Source: Hymenobacter taeanensis (GTDB taxonomy: Bacteria > Bacteroidota > Bacteroidia > Cytophagales > Hymenobacteraceae). From it: a DNA stretch of 64,000 nucleotides. The DNA lies in assembly GCF_013137895.1 (NCBI RefSeq), contig NZ_CP053538.1:371501-435500 (forward strand), read 5' to 3'. The notes beneath the pieces are model-generated. The model was not told where the DNA came from. It searched no databases and saw only the letters and a program-made list of their open reading frames with translations. The translations under genes were made by a program, and so were the position numbers. Positions 24,356-34,600 of the stretch are shown here, piece after piece; within the stretch, counting starts at the first letter, position 1; each line of letters opens with the position of its first letter.

Positions 24356-25420
24356 CTATTTGCGGCCTAGCTCCCGCAGGTGGGCTACGTGGGAAGCCAC
24401 GGCGTAGCGCATCTTGGGGTATTCGTTGTAGGTGATGTTGAACTCCTCGCACACCTGACGGATGATCTTGTTCAGGGCGGGGTAATGCACGTGCGAGATG
24501 TTGGGGAACAGGTGGTGCTCAACCTGGAAGTTCAGGCCGCCCACCAGCCAGCTGATGATCTTGCTATCGGTAGCGAAGTTGGCGGTGGTTTTGATCTGGT
24601 GGATAGCCCACTCGTCCTCAATCTTGTTGGTGGTAGCGTGAGGCACTACAAAGTTGGTATGCTCCACGGTGTGCGCCAGCTGGAACACAATGCTCAGCGT
24701 AAAGCCGGCCACGGCCATAAACACCAAGAAGCCTACCAGCCAGCTCACGAAGCCTACCATATAAATAGGCAGGGCCACGAACAGGCCTAGGTGCAAGACC
24801 TTAAAGCCCCAGAACACCCCTTGGTCAGAGGCCGACATTTTCTTGATGGCCATATCGCCAATTTTGCCCCGGAAGTATTTCTGGTAATCCATGTAGAAAA
24901 TCCAGGCGATGAAGAGCAGGGCGTAGAAGAACCAGAAGTACAGGTGCTGAAAGCGGTGGAGCTTGCGGCGGGGCTGCTCGGGGCTCAGGCGCAGCCAGGG
25001 CTGCGCATCCAAGTCGTCGTCCACACCTTCCACGTTGGTGTACATGTGGTGGATGAGGTTGTGCTTCATGTTCCACATGAAGGAGTTGCCACCCATTACG
25101 TTGAGCGTGAAGGCGGCAAATTGATTGATCCACTTGGACTTGCTGAACGAGCCGTGGGCACCGTCGTGCATAACGTTGAAGCCAATGGCCGCCCCGATAC
25201 CGCCTAGCAGAGCGCTTTCCAGGATACCTAGCCACACGGTTGGCGTCCAGAACACTAAGTGCAGGTATACTGCCACGAAGGAAGCAGTCAGCAGAATAGC
25301 TTTAAATAACAGAGTTTTACCGCCGGTAGTTGATTTACCTGCCTCGGCGAAGTAGGCGTTGGTCCGGCGTTTGAGCTCCTGATGAAAGGAGCGCGAAGCC
25401 GAGAATTTGGGTGCTTGCAT
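24356..25420 (-). CDS. Membrane fatty acid desaturase (front-end / acyl-CoA type)
   Basis: Di-iron membrane desaturase of 354 aa. The three histidine boxes are visible: HDGAHGS, HNLIHHMYTN and QVEHHLFPNISH, the last with Gln in place of the first His, as in front-end desaturases. Four hydrophobic segments surround them (about residues 35-75 and 185-235). There is no fused cytochrome b5 domain, so an external electron donor is needed. The likely role is introducing double bonds into membrane acyl chains for fluidity. ATG 25420 is preferred over TTG 25441. Confidence 0.88.
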   Translation of the reverse strand: MQAPKFSASRSFHQELKRRTNAYFAEAGKSTTGGKTLLFKAILLTASFVAVYLHLVFWTPTVWLGILESALLGGIGAAIGFNVMHDGAHGSFSKSKWINQFAAFTLNVMGGNSFMWNMKHNLIHHMYTNVEGVDDDLDAQPWLRLSPEQPRRKLHRFQHLYFWFFYALLFIAWIFYMDYQKYFRGKIGDMAIKKMSASDQGVFWGFKVLHLGLFVALPIYMVGFVSWLVGFLVFMAVAGFTLSIVFQLAHTVEHTNFVVPHATTNKIEDEWAIHQIKTTANFATDSKIISWLVGGLNFQVEHHLFPNISHVHYPALNKIIRQVCEEFNITYNEYPKMRYAVASHVAHLRELGRK

Positions 25421-25696
25421 GGGGTGGTGAAAAGAAGTCAACTGTAAAGATACCGCTTCTCTTACCGTTGAACTTGTTGAGCCCTGAAAGGGCGATATTT
25501 TGTACGTAGGCCAGGTTGTTGTACCTATCCTAAGTGCCTGATAGCATCAGGTACATTTACTTACGTAACCCAATCAGTATTAGGATGTGTGAACAGCAAA
25601 CATACCTTGGTACTACTGAGTGCGATTGCGCAACTAAGCGTACTCCATTTTAAATATCACCCTAAGTGGTATAGTGTACCCGCCCACTTTATGTTG

Positions 25697-26965
25697 CTAC
25701 TTACGCACTACCTCAACCCCATTGGCTACCGGTAAGCCGGGTTGCAAGAGTGGTTGTAGTGCCGAGAAGGGCATAAATACCCTGATTTCACCTTGAGCGT
25801 ACGAAGCCACCTCGTAGGGCGCATACACAAACACAGCTCCGCCACTGGTTAGGTACACGTTGTGCGTAGCGGGCAGTGTATTCTTAAATAGAGAATTGGA
25901 GAGCGGTTGGCCCGGCTTCAGACCTAGCACTGGTTTGGCGTACTGGCCTAGCAACCGCTCCAGAGCCATCTCTGAGCCGGGCCGGAATATATCGGTATAG
26001 TGCAGGGCACGGCCGGTGCGGGTGTCATAGCTGCGGACGGTGGTGCCGTAGTTGCCATGCGCGCCGCCGCTATAATCGAAGGTGAAGTACCCGATGCTGA
26101 GTAGGTTGCCTTGGTTCCAGAGCACGTACGTGTCGGCTTCGGTTTCGTAGTTCAGGGTGGCAGCGGGGCGGTAGCTGCTGCTGGTATCGGCTAGGGCTGC
26201 TTCTACCAATGGCCCTACCTCTTGTTGGTAGTCTTTTAGCTCATTGCGCTTTTGCTGCCATACTGCTTCTAGCGTTGGGGCGGGCTTGGTTTCTAGGGTA
26301 TCACCGCGCAAGCCACGCAGCAGGTTTTGTTGAAGGGTTTGCCGGGCAGTTCCTCCCTGAGGCAACAGAGCGTGCAGCCGGGTGCGGCCAAAAATAGAAT
26401 CCTCCGGATGGTTGGGGCGGGCGGGCACAGAATCGGCGAAGGTGCGGGTGACAAACCGAATGCCCCTAGCGGGCTGCACAAGGCGCAGTTGCACTGGCCG
26501 CCCATTTTGGGTACCCACGAGCATGGTGCCTGTGCGCTGCAGTCGCCAGACTGGGCCTTCCTGGCTATCTTCTCCCGTGGGCATTCCAATGGTGCGCAAC
26601 GTGATGCTATCTGGAGCGCTAGAGCTTAGGGTGCCGCTTACCTCGTGTGGCTGGCCATCGGCGGCGGCGTAAAATCCCCAGAGGCGGGCCTCGGTGAAGT
26701 CGCCGTGATTTTTGCCGAAGCTCTGCAGGTGCAGCGAGATACTATCAGATGAGCCAGGTAGCAGCGCTCGGTACTGCCGGTACCACGCTCCCTCCGAGTC
26801 AGTGGGGGTAGCAGTAGGTTGCTTTTCAGTAATGGTAGCGGCGGTGGTGGAGGCAGTGGAACTGCCAGAATCAGACTGGCAAGCCGTTAGTAACAGGCCC
26901 AGGCCACCGATTGCTGCCAGGCTTTTGGCAGCAGCTAACGTCAGAATGCGGGATTGATAGCTCAT
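25697..26965 (-). CDS. DUF3298-domain lipoprotein
   Basis: Secreted protein of 422 aa. The N terminus has a hydrophobic stretch ending LLLTACQS, a lipobox with Cys29. A Ser/Thr-rich linker follows. The C-terminal third (about residues 285-415) fits DUF3298: FTFDYSGGAHGNYGTTVRSYDTRTGRALHYTDIFRPG, then GGAVFVYAPYEVASYAQG and IRVFMPFSAL. This domain is shared with RsiV-type anti-sigma factors and lysozyme-binding proteins, but here no sigma factor is adjacent. The middle part (about 60-250) is not recognised. It is divergent from the alpha/beta hydrolase gene. Confidence 0.8.
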   Translation of the reverse strand: MSYQSRILTLAAAKSLAAIGGLGLLLTACQSDSGSSTASTTAATITEKQPTATPTDSEGAWYRQYRALLPGSSDSISLHLQSFGKNHGDFTEARLWGFYAAADGQPHEVSGTLSSSAPDSITLRTIGMPTGEDSQEGPVWRLQRTGTMLVGTQNGRPVQLRLVQPARGIRFVTRTFADSVPARPNHPEDSIFGRTRLHALLPQGGTARQTLQQNLLRGLRGDTLETKPAPTLEAVWQQKRNELKDYQQEVGPLVEAALADTSSSYRPAATLNYETEADTYVLWNQGNLLSIGYFTFDYSGGAHGNYGTTVRSYDTRTGRALHYTDIFRPGSEMALERLLGQYAKPVLGLKPGQPLSNSLFKNTLPATHNVYLTSGGAVFVYAPYEVASYAQGEIRVFMPFSALQPLLQPGLPVANGVEVVRK

Positions 26966-27091
26966 CCGGTCAAAGGAAGACGATTAAACACAGCTGTACA
27001 ACTTATTGGCTTTGGCTCATCAATAGAAAAGGCCTAACGTATGTACCTACCGTCTTATTTACTGTTCTTCTACACTTTCAAAACTACTCTT

Positions 27092-27958
27092 ATGAGCTAC
27101 ATCAAAGCAGGTACCGATGCCAACGGCAACGACGTAAAACTCCATTACATTGATCAGGGCGAGGGCAACCCCATTGTGCTAATTCATGGTTGGCCCGCCA
27201 GCTACGAAATGTGGGAATATCAACTGGCTGAACTACCCAAGCATGGCCACCGCGTAGTGGCCTACACCCGTCGGGGGTTCGGTAACTCATCTAAAACCTG
27301 GGAGGGCAACGAGTACGACACGTTAGCCGACGACCTGAAAGCAGTGCTTGACACGCTGGATCTGCAGAACGTAACGCTGGTGGGTTTCTCAATGGGGGGC
27401 GGCGAAGTAGCCCGCTACATGAGCCGCCACGGTGGCGCCCGCGTTAGCAAAGTAGCCTTTGTCTCGGCCGTAACGCCCTTCTTGCTGAAAACCGACAACA
27501 ACCCCGACGGCGCCGACAAAGAGGTGTTCGATAAAATGGTGGAAGGCATCAACAAAGACCGCTTCGATTTCTTACAGACATTCGGCAAGCAGTTCTTCGG
27601 GGTGGGCGTTATCAGCCACCCCGTAAGCCAGGCCACGCTAGACTGGATGCAGTCGATGTGCCAACTGGCCTCGCCCCGCGCCACCGAGCAAGGAGTGTAC
27701 GCCTTTGCCGCCACCGACTTCCGCCAAGACCTGGCTGCCATTCAGGTGCCCACGCTGGTCATCCATGGCGGCAGCGATGATACCGTGCCCGCTAAAGTAA
27801 GTGGGGAACGAATGACGCAATTTGTACCGCACGCTCAGTTTGTGGAGTACAGCGGAGCGCCGCATGGCTTGTTTATTACGGAGAAAGATCGTCTTAACCG
27901 CGACCTGCTCGTGTTTGCGAGCGGTGGCGAAGTAGAACACACTGCCGACAGGTACTAG
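27092..27958 (+). CDS. Alpha/beta hydrolase, non-haem chloroperoxidase / arylesterase type
   Basis: Soluble hydrolase (288 aa). The oxyanion motif is LIHGWPASYEMWEYQ. The nucleophile elbow is GFSMGGGEVARY, the acid is in VIHGGSDDTVPA and the base is in SGAPHGLF. The arrangement matches the cofactor-free haloperoxidase/esterase group, which hydrolyses esters and can make peracids. The true substrate is unknown. ATG 27092 yields MSYIKAGTDANGNDVKLHY, as in that family; an upstream ATG at 27041 would add a non-matching stretch. Confidence 0.88.
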   Translation: MSYIKAGTDANGNDVKLHYIDQGEGNPIVLIHGWPASYEMWEYQLAELPKHGHRVVAYTRRGFGNSSKTWEGNEYDTLADDLKAVLDTLDLQNVTLVGFSMGGGEVARYMSRHGGARVSKVAFVSAVTPFLLKTDNNPDGADKEVFDKMVEGINKDRFDFLQTFGKQFFGVGVISHPVSQATLDWMQSMCQLASPRATEQGVYAFAATDFRQDLAAIQVPTLVIHGGSDDTVPAKVSGERMTQFVPHAQFVEYSGAPHGLFITEKDRLNRDLLVFASGGEVEHTADRY

Positions 27959-27997
27959 GCCTACACAGGCCACTCTACAGCACAGAATACCTATAGT

Positions 27998-28035
27998 AAA
28001 AAAGCGCCCCTGGCATAGGCCAGGGGCGCTTTTTT
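27998..28035. terminator. Terminator downstream of the hydrolase gene
   Basis: Perfect 16-base arms AAAAAAGCGCCCCTGG (27998-28013) and complement (28020-28035) surround a 6-base loop. Confidence 0.85.
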
Positions 28036-28042
28036 AGGTTCA

Positions 28043-28077
28043 TAAAAAAACCGACCAGCCCGGAGGCGGTCGGTTTT
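28043..28077 (-). terminator. Terminator of the HNH gene
   Basis: Arms AAAACCGACC (28047-28056) and GGTCGGTTTT (28068-28077) surround an 11-base loop and on the minus strand lead into a T-run. The right arm overlaps the HNH stop codon. Confidence 0.75.
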
Positions 28078-28567
28078 AGTGAAGATAGGCGTGCCAGTTT
28101 TGGTCGAGGGTGCCGGCGCTGAGTTTAAGGAAGCCCGTGAGAGTGGGTTTTTTGGGCTGCTGCCGAATGGTAAGTCCGGCTTCCTGCGGGGTTCTGTGGC
28201 CTTTGGCGTGGTTGCACCTGGAGCAGGCCGTGAGCAAGTTGCCCCAACTGGAGTCGCCGCCTCTACTCCTGGGCAGCACGTGGTCCAGGGTCAGGTTCTT
28301 GGTCGAGCCACAGTATTGGCACTCGAAATGGTCCCGCTTCATGATGTTGTGGCGGCTGAGGGCAATGCCTTTATAAGGCACGCGCACGTACCGCTGCAGC
28401 CGGATGATGCTGGGCTTCGGGAAAGCCTTGCTTACCGTACGCATTACGCCATCTGACTTTGCAATCAACTCCGCTTTTTCCAAAAACAGAAGCACGAAGG
28501 CTTTCTGTACACTACACAGCGTTATGGCGGTGTAGTCGCCGTTTAACACGAGCACTTTTTGATCCAT
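28076..28567 (-). CDS. HNH endonuclease family protein
   Basis: Protein of 163 aa with a C-terminal HNH/McrA-type nuclease fold. CQYCG and CSRCNHAKG supply four cysteines for a structural zinc. LDHVLPRSRGGDSSWGNLL carries the catalytic His and Asn positions. The N-terminal about 70 residues (KVLVLNGDYTAITLCSVQKAFVLLFLEKAELI) are typical of a widespread solitary HNH family in Bacteroidota and other phyla whose role is not settled. No restriction, intron or phage genes are next to it, so it is probably a chromosomal housekeeping or repair-type nuclease. Confidence 0.88.
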   Translation of the reverse strand: MDQKVLVLNGDYTAITLCSVQKAFVLLFLEKAELIAKSDGVMRTVSKAFPKPSIIRLQRYVRVPYKGIALSRHNIMKRDHFECQYCGSTKNLTLDHVLPRSRGGDSSWGNLLTACSRCNHAKGHRTPQEAGLTIRQQPKKPTLTGFLKLSAGTLDQNWHAYLH

Positions 28568-28719
28568 ATGCGCTAAAGAAAAAAGAATCTGGCCTGCCAG
28601 AAAGCTAGATGATTCTTAGCGCATTAACAAGTGCCAGAGGCGGTTGGTTGCTTGTTGTTGCGGGTTATTTAGTTGAATAACTCCACCACCAACAATTAGT
28701 GAGCTACACCCCACTTGCA

Positions 28720-29526
28720 TCAATCATCGGAAAGAATTCGTTTGATAAGGCGCAGCTTATGCGAGTACTTCTTCCGGTCGCGGTTATAGATACCGTTGTG
28801 GTCGAGGGGGTCGATGCGCACTTCACCGCTGGCGTGCAGAATCTGTTGATCTTCCAGCAGCACTCCCACGTGAATGATGCGCCCTTCGGCGTTATCGAAG
28901 AAGGCTAAGTCGCCGGGGCGGGTTTGCGCCACGAAATGCACTACCTGGCCTACGTTGATTTGCTGATGCGCATCGCGCGGGAGCTGTACCCCAATAAGGC
29001 CGTACAGCTGCTGCATAAGGCCTGAGCAGTCAATGCCGAACATGGTTTTGCCGCCCCATAGGTACGGTGCCTTCAGAAACGTGAGGGCCATTTTCTGCAG
29101 CAGGCGCAGGCGCTGGTCGGCGGGGCCATGGGGGCCGTGGCCGTTTTGCGGGTTGGTAGCGGCGCCGTTGTAAAACATTTGCTGCTCACCCAGGCGCAGG
29201 GTCATGCCATCAAAAAACGGCAGGCGGGCACCTAGGCTTACCGGAATGCGCGTTTTGGTATCACTTACCATCTGTACCACGTCCAGAGTGCGGGGGTGAT
29301 CTTGGGCGAGCCAGGCCTGTAAATACTCGGGCGTAACGGGCGTGTGCTGTTTAATGTCAATCCAGCCCACGTACTGGTCGGCGGCGCTGCGCACCTGGCA
29401 CCAGTTGCCTTGCACCAGCAAAATAGAATAGCACTCCCCGAAAATAAGCTGGGTAACAATTTCGGCCTTATCAGAAGGCTCAGCGCGTACCGGCACGACG
29501 CTCAGGGCGCAGATTCCGTGATTCAA
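28720..29526 (-). CDS. NlpC/P60 (C40) cell-wall peptidase with SH3 domain
   Basis: Putative D,L-endopeptidase for peptidoglycan (268 aa from TTG 29526). The N-terminal half carries SH3-like segments (ICALSVVPVRAEPSDKAEIVTQLIFGE, GNWCQVRSAADQYVGWID). The NlpC/P60 domain has YLWGGKTMFGIDCSGLMQQLY with the nucleophile Cys, then RPGDLAFFDNAEGRIIHVGVLL with the catalytic His, and ILHASG. TTG 29526 reproduces MNHGICALSVVPVR, a usual beginning for this family; a GTG at 29556 would add ten residues. No clear signal peptide is seen, as is common for Bacteroidota members. Confidence 0.85.
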   Translation of the reverse strand: MNHGICALSVVPVRAEPSDKAEIVTQLIFGECYSILLVQGNWCQVRSAADQYVGWIDIKQHTPVTPEYLQAWLAQDHPRTLDVVQMVSDTKTRIPVSLGARLPFFDGMTLRLGEQQMFYNGAATNPQNGHGPHGPADQRLRLLQKMALTFLKAPYLWGGKTMFGIDCSGLMQQLYGLIGVQLPRDAHQQINVGQVVHFVAQTRPGDLAFFDNAEGRIIHVGVLLEDQQILHASGEVRIDPLDHNGIYNRDRKKYSHKLRLIKRILSDD

Positions 29527-29690
29527 AGGTGAAGTTGTGAAATGGTGAAGTTGCACCGCTCATTACTGCTCTACGTAACAGCGTAGCAGAGTTTTACTGG
29601 CAAAAACGGCTATCGGGCGAAATTCCTGCTTTAATCTGAGCCTACCAAGCCTGTTTCATAAATTCACTATCGCACAGGTTCGCCCTTTGT

Positions 29691-30164
29691 CTAATACTCC
29701 TTGGCCCGATCCATCTCGCGGCGCTGGTCTTTGGCTTTGATATCTTCGCGCTTGTCGAAAAGCTTCTTGCCTTTGGCCAGGGCAATTTCCAGCTTGGCAA
29801 ACCCGCGCTCGTTTACAAACATGCGGAGCGGAATAATGGTGAGGCCTTGCTCCTGGTTTTTGTTAGCCAACTGCTTTAACTCGCGCTTGTTGAGCAGGAG
29901 CTTGCGGGCGCGCATGGGCTCGTGGTTGTTGTAGGTGCCCTCGGTATACTTGGCTATGGTGACATTATGTACCCACAGGCTGCCATCGGTATGGAAGGAA
30001 CAGAAACCGTCCTGGATCTGCACGCTGCCTTCGCGAATGCTTTTAATTTCGGTGCCCTGGAGCATAATGCCGGCATCGTACTTCACAATGAAGGCGTATT
30101 CGTGGCTGGCGCGGCGGTTCAGAATATTAACGCGCTTAGGGGTATCGTCTTTTTGTTTGGCCAT
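29691..30164 (-). CDS. smpB: SsrA-binding protein SmpB
   Basis: tmRNA partner protein (157 aa) for rescue of stalled ribosomes. Signature segments are NRRASHEYAFIVKYDAGIMLQGTEIKSIREG, FCSFHTDGSLWVHN, TYNNHEPMRARKLLLNKREL and the basic C-terminal tail KGKKLFDKREDIKAKDQRREMDR. The length is typical. The tmRNA gene itself is not in the window. The next minus-strand gene is tsaD, with a composite inverted repeat element between. Confidence 0.95.
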   Translation of the reverse strand: MAKQKDDTPKRVNILNRRASHEYAFIVKYDAGIMLQGTEIKSIREGSVQIQDGFCSFHTDGSLWVHNVTIAKYTEGTYNNHEPMRARKLLLNKRELKQLANKNQEQGLTIIPLRMFVNERGFAKLEIALAKGKKLFDKREDIKAKDQRREMDRAKEY

Positions 30165-30245
30165 GAGAAAGTAGCCGCAGGAAAGGCGGCGTAAGCAAGG
30201 TTCGCAAATGCGGGCGGCAAGGTTGCGAATAATTCGGTTATGGTT

Positions 30246-30391
30246 ACCTCACCCCCACCCCCTCTCCTCGAGGAGAGGGGTGCGTTATAGTGGCGATTAT
30301 CAGTTAACAATGAGCGATGCAGAGAGCCATTGCCTATTCATTTCTAGCGTCTGGCACCCCTCTCCCCAAGGAGAGGGGCCGGGGGTGAGGT
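30246..30391. repeat. Composite inverted repeat element between smpB and tsaD
   Basis: Two related GC-rich units in opposite orientation. Unit 1 is 30246-30283 and starts ACCTCACCCCCACCCC; unit 2 is 30354-30391 and ends GGGGGTGAGGT. Each unit holds its own internal hairpin (CCTCTCCTCGAGGAGAGG in unit 1, CCTCTCCCCAAGGAGAGG in unit 2). About 70 AT-richer bases separate them. The arrangement resembles a paired REP or small MITE-like element. Confidence 0.75.
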
Positions 30392-30395
30392 CCTG

Positions 30396-31406
30396 TTAGG
30401 CCAGTTTCAGGCGTGGGTCGGAGCTGACGAGCTGATCGGCGAAGTCACCGGCTTCGTACTGGAAGTGAGCCGTCATGGCCACCATGCCGGCATTGTCGGT
30501 GCAGAATTGGAAAGCGGGAATGAATACCTGCCAACCCTGGGTCACGGCCTCATCCTGAAGGGCCTGGCGTAGGCCACTATTGGCGGCTACGCCCCCAGCC
30601 AGCGCAATTTGCGTCAGGCCGTTGTCGGCGGCGGCGCGGCGTAGCTGGCGCAGCAGCGTCTGGATGATGGTGTACTGAATGCTGGCGCACAGGTCCGGCA
30701 GGTTCTCCTGGATGAAGTTGGGTTTTTGGGCAGTTTCCTTCTTCAGGAAATAAAGCACGGAGGTTTTCAGGCCGCTGAAGCTAAAGTCGTAGCCGGGCAT
30801 GGCACCTACCGGGAAGGGGAAGCGCGTGGGGTTACCCGCGCGGGCCAGCTTATCAAGGTGCGGGCCGCCGGGGTACGGCAGGCCTAGCAGCTTAGCGGTT
30901 TTATCGAAAGCCTCGCCAGCAGCATCATCAATAGTCTGCCCGATAATCTCCATGTCCAGGGCGCTGCGCACAATTACCAGTTGGGTGTGCCCACCGCTCA
31001 CGGTGAGACAGAGGAAGGGAAATACTGGCCTGGGCTCCTCAATGAAGTGGGCCAGAATGTGTGCCCGCATGTGGTTTACCGCAATCAGGGGCTTGCCGAG
31101 CGCCAGCGCCAGCGTTTTGGCAAACATACCACCTACTAACAGGGAACCAAGCAGGCCGGGGCCCTGGGTGAAGGCCACGGCGTCAAGGTCGCGTTTCTCG
31201 ATACCCGCTTTTTGCAGCGCAGCATTTACCACCGGAATCAGGTGCTGCTGGTGGGCGCGCGAGGCCAGCTCAGGCACTACGCCGCCGTACTGCTCGTGCA
31301 CCTGCTGGGTGGCCACTACGTTGGAGCGGATTTCGCCATTCACCATCACGGCCGCCGAGGTATCGTCACAGGAAGATTCAATGGCCAGGATAACGGGATG
31401 CTGCAT
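30396..31406 (-). CDS. tsaD: tRNA N6-adenosine threonylcarbamoyltransferase TsaD
   Basis: Universal enzyme (336 aa) making the t6A37 modification on ANN-decoding tRNAs. It has the ASKHA-type opening ILAIESSCDDTSAAVM and the metal motif HMRAHILAHF. The nucleotide-binding segments SGGHTQLVIV, TIDDAAGEAFDKTAKLLGLPYPGG and LAGGVAANSGLR follow, ending with QFCTDNAGMVA. ATG 31406 gives MQHPVILAIESS. The frame is open upstream to 31514, but that adds non-family residues. It is divergent from tamB. Confidence 0.95.
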   Translation of the reverse strand: MQHPVILAIESSCDDTSAAVMVNGEIRSNVVATQQVHEQYGGVVPELASRAHQQHLIPVVNAALQKAGIEKRDLDAVAFTQGPGLLGSLLVGGMFAKTLALALGKPLIAVNHMRAHILAHFIEEPRPVFPFLCLTVSGGHTQLVIVRSALDMEIIGQTIDDAAGEAFDKTAKLLGLPYPGGPHLDKLARAGNPTRFPFPVGAMPGYDFSFSGLKTSVLYFLKKETAQKPNFIQENLPDLCASIQYTIIQTLLRQLRRAAADNGLTQIALAGGVAANSGLRQALQDEAVTQGWQVFIPAFQFCTDNAGMVAMTAHFQYEAGDFADQLVSSDPRLKLA

Positions 31407-31628
31407 AGAGGTGCGAGTAAAGTAAAGAAGTGGCCTACAACTGGCCCTGCATTTAAACTGAGCAAGTAGTTTTCTAACATTTAAACACCGGAAAACTGCT
31501 AGCTTGTTCGGCAAAGGTCGGGCAAAATGCTAAACCTTACTGCTTCGGCGTTGTCAAAGCTCAACCCCAAAGCAGTGCTGCCCGTTTCTTGCGGTGCGGA
31601 GGGCAGGCAACGGTCGGGGGTAACCCTG

Positions 31629-31636
31629 TATCTTTG
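31629..31636 (+). promoter_or_regulatory. Candidate -7 box for tamB
   Basis: TATCTTTG matches TAnnTTTG, 38 bases before GTG 31675. Confidence 0.4.
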
Positions 31637-31674
31637 CTCCGGCTGGCCTCCTGCCTCTCCCCTATTTGCTACCC

Positions 31675-34600
31675 GTGCCCCGTTTTATAACCGTCATCCT
31701 TAAGGTTCTGTTTGCGCTGCTACTGCTAGTGGTGCTGGCCGTGGTGGGTATGTTGGTGGCCTTACGTGTGCCCAGCGTGCAAACCAACCTGGCCCACCGG
31801 GCCGCGGCCATGCTCACGGACAAGCTAGGCCAGAAGGTACTGGTGGGGCGGGTAGATGTGCGCCCCTTCTCGCGGGTGCTGCTGGAGGGCGTGCAGGTGC
31901 TGGACCGCCGCGGCAACGAGCTGTTTAACATTGGGCGCGCCGATGCCGATATCCGGCTGTTTTCGGTGTTCGACCCCTCCCACCTGCACGTAGGTAAGCT
32001 CACGCTGGAAGAGCCGCGCTTTAACCTAGTCACCTACAAATCTAACCCCGACACTACCAACCTCACGGCGTTCATTACGGCTGTAAAGCGGCTAATTGGC
32101 CCCACTGACACTACTAAAGTCAGCAAGCCCTTTGACTTCAAAATTGAATCTATAGGCCTACGCAACGGCCGGTTTGTGCTAGACCGCCAGGACGTGCCCC
32201 GCATCCCGGAGTACGGCCGAACCATGGACTATGCCCATATGCGCCTCGACAGCATCTACGCCGATGCTGACCAGCTGTGGATTAAGGGTGATACCATTCA
32301 CGCCAACATTCAGGGCCTGCGCACGGTAGATACTCCCTCTGGCACCCGGCTGCGGGAGCTTACCTCGAACATGACCTATGGCGACAAGTTCTGGGAGTTT
32401 GATAAGCTGATGCTGCGCGTGCAAAACAGCCAGCTCAGTAACTACCTCCGCTTCGAGTACGACCACTTTCTCAACTTCACCGACTTCAATGACTCAGTAA
32501 AAGTCATTGCCCGGCTGCAGCCCTCACGGGTGTACTCCGACGACATTGCCAAGTTTGCGCCCCAGCCTTTTGTGCGCGACCTCAACGAAACGGTGCTGCT
32601 TTCGGGGCAGGCCAAGGGCTACGTGCGAAACTTCACCACCAAAGGCCTCGATATTCGCTACGGCAAAAACAGCCGCATAAGGGGCGATATTAACGTGGAG
32701 GGGCTCCCCAATTTCAAGGAGAGCTTTATTGAAATGCGCCTGCAGCCCTCGGTGGTGGACGGGCGCGATATTCGGCGCTACATTCCGGCCTCGGGCTGGC
32801 CCTACGTGCAGCGCCTGGGCACCGTAAAGCTGAAAGGGCAGTTTCTGGGCTTTTATAATGACTTTGTGGCCAACGGCTCTTTCCAGACGGCCCTGGGCTC
32901 AGTGGTATCCGACGTTAACCTGAAGTTCAAGGACGACCCGCGCTACTCCAGCTACGAGGGCCAAGTGCGCACCACCGGCTTTCAGCTGGGCAAGCTGCTA
33001 GGCAATGAGCAACTGGTGCGCGATGTAACCATGAACGGCAAGGTAGAAGGCGTGGGCTTTGTGCCGGCCACGGCCCGCGTAACGGCCAATGCCACGGTGC
33101 AGAGCATCTGGCTGAACGGGTACCGCTACCGCAACATAACCACCAACGGCCGCTTCAGCCGTGAGTCGTTTACGGGTAAAATTGCCGCCAACGACCCTAA
33201 TCTGCAGTTCGATGCTGATGGCACCATTGAGCTGAACAAGAGCAAACAGGCGTTTGACCTGCGCGCCCGGGTGCGACGGGCCAGCCTTAAAGCGCTAGGC
33301 CTTACGCAGCAAAATATAGTGGTGGCCACCACCGCCGATGTAAAGTTTCAGGGCCTGCGCCTGGATGAGCTGCTGGGCTACGCCCGCCTGCGCAACTCCC
33401 GCCTGACCTACAACGGCCGTGCTGTTGCCGTTGACACCCTGGATCTGGTGAGCCAGTATGGCAATGGGCAGCGCCGGCTCAATGTGCGCTCTGAGGTTCT
33501 CAACTTAAACCTGGTGGGCAACTTCACGCCCACTACCGTACTGCGCGACGTATCAACGCTACTCACGGAGTACCGGCTGAATTTTGAGAGCAACGACGCC
33601 GTAATTGCCAACTATTACCGCCGCAAGCGCCAGCAGGCCCTCCCCGACTACCAGATTTCCCTGAACCTGTACCTGAAGAAGCCCAACCCGGTGCTGCACC
33701 TGTTTATGCCGCAGCTTACGGTATCAGACTCCACAGTGATTGATGGCTCCTTCCGCAACGGCCAAACCTCGATTTTCCAGGTGGGAGGCCACGTGAATGC
33801 AGTGCGCTACGACAGTGTGCAGCTCGTTAACAACGACTTTGAATTCAATACCTCCAAGCTCCCGTACCAACCCGAAATTCTGGCGCAGGCCAACGTAACC
33901 TCAGAACGCCAGCGCGTACCTGGCCTAGGCGCTACTGAGAAGTTTTACGTGGAGGGTGTGTGGGACCAGGAAAAAATCAACTTCGCTACCTCCCTGGCCC
34001 AGACGGGCACCACTAACCGCGCCCAAATCAATGGCGCCCTGGTGTTCCTCGACGATGCCGTACGGGTGGTATTCCGGCGCTCGGGGGTGAATGTATTGGG
34101 CAAGGAATGGACAATTGCGCCGGATAACTCCCTGCTTATCTCAGGAGGCGGCAAGGAGTTTGACTTTCAGAACCTAACGCTGAGCAACGGCACCCAGAGC
34201 ATTAGCGCCCAGGGGTTCATCTCCCAGAATGCCAACAAGCCGCTGGCCCTCACCGTGAAGGACTTTGAGCTCTCAACGCTCAACGGGCTCACGGGTCAGG
34301 AAAAATTTGCCGGCCGGGTAAATGCGCTGGGCACCATTAGTGGCGTGTACGATCAGCTCGTTATCAACTCTACCATTTCCGTCGACTCGTTGAAGATGGA
34401 TGAGGTGCTGATTGGTGACGTGAAGGGCCGCGGCGACTGGAACAACCAAACCAGCCGCCTGGCGGTGAACCTTGATGTAGCCCGCGACCAGCAGCGCGTA
34501 GTACAAGTCACGGGCACCTTCGCCCCTGGCGAGGCAGAGCAGCAGCTTAACCTCACCGGAACCCTGGCCAATGCGCCGGTTAAACTGGCCCAGCCTTTTT

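Noticed and set aside
28076..28567. HNH gene as part of a restriction or group II intron system
   Set aside because: No methyltransferase, reverse transcriptase or intron boundary sequence is adjacent.
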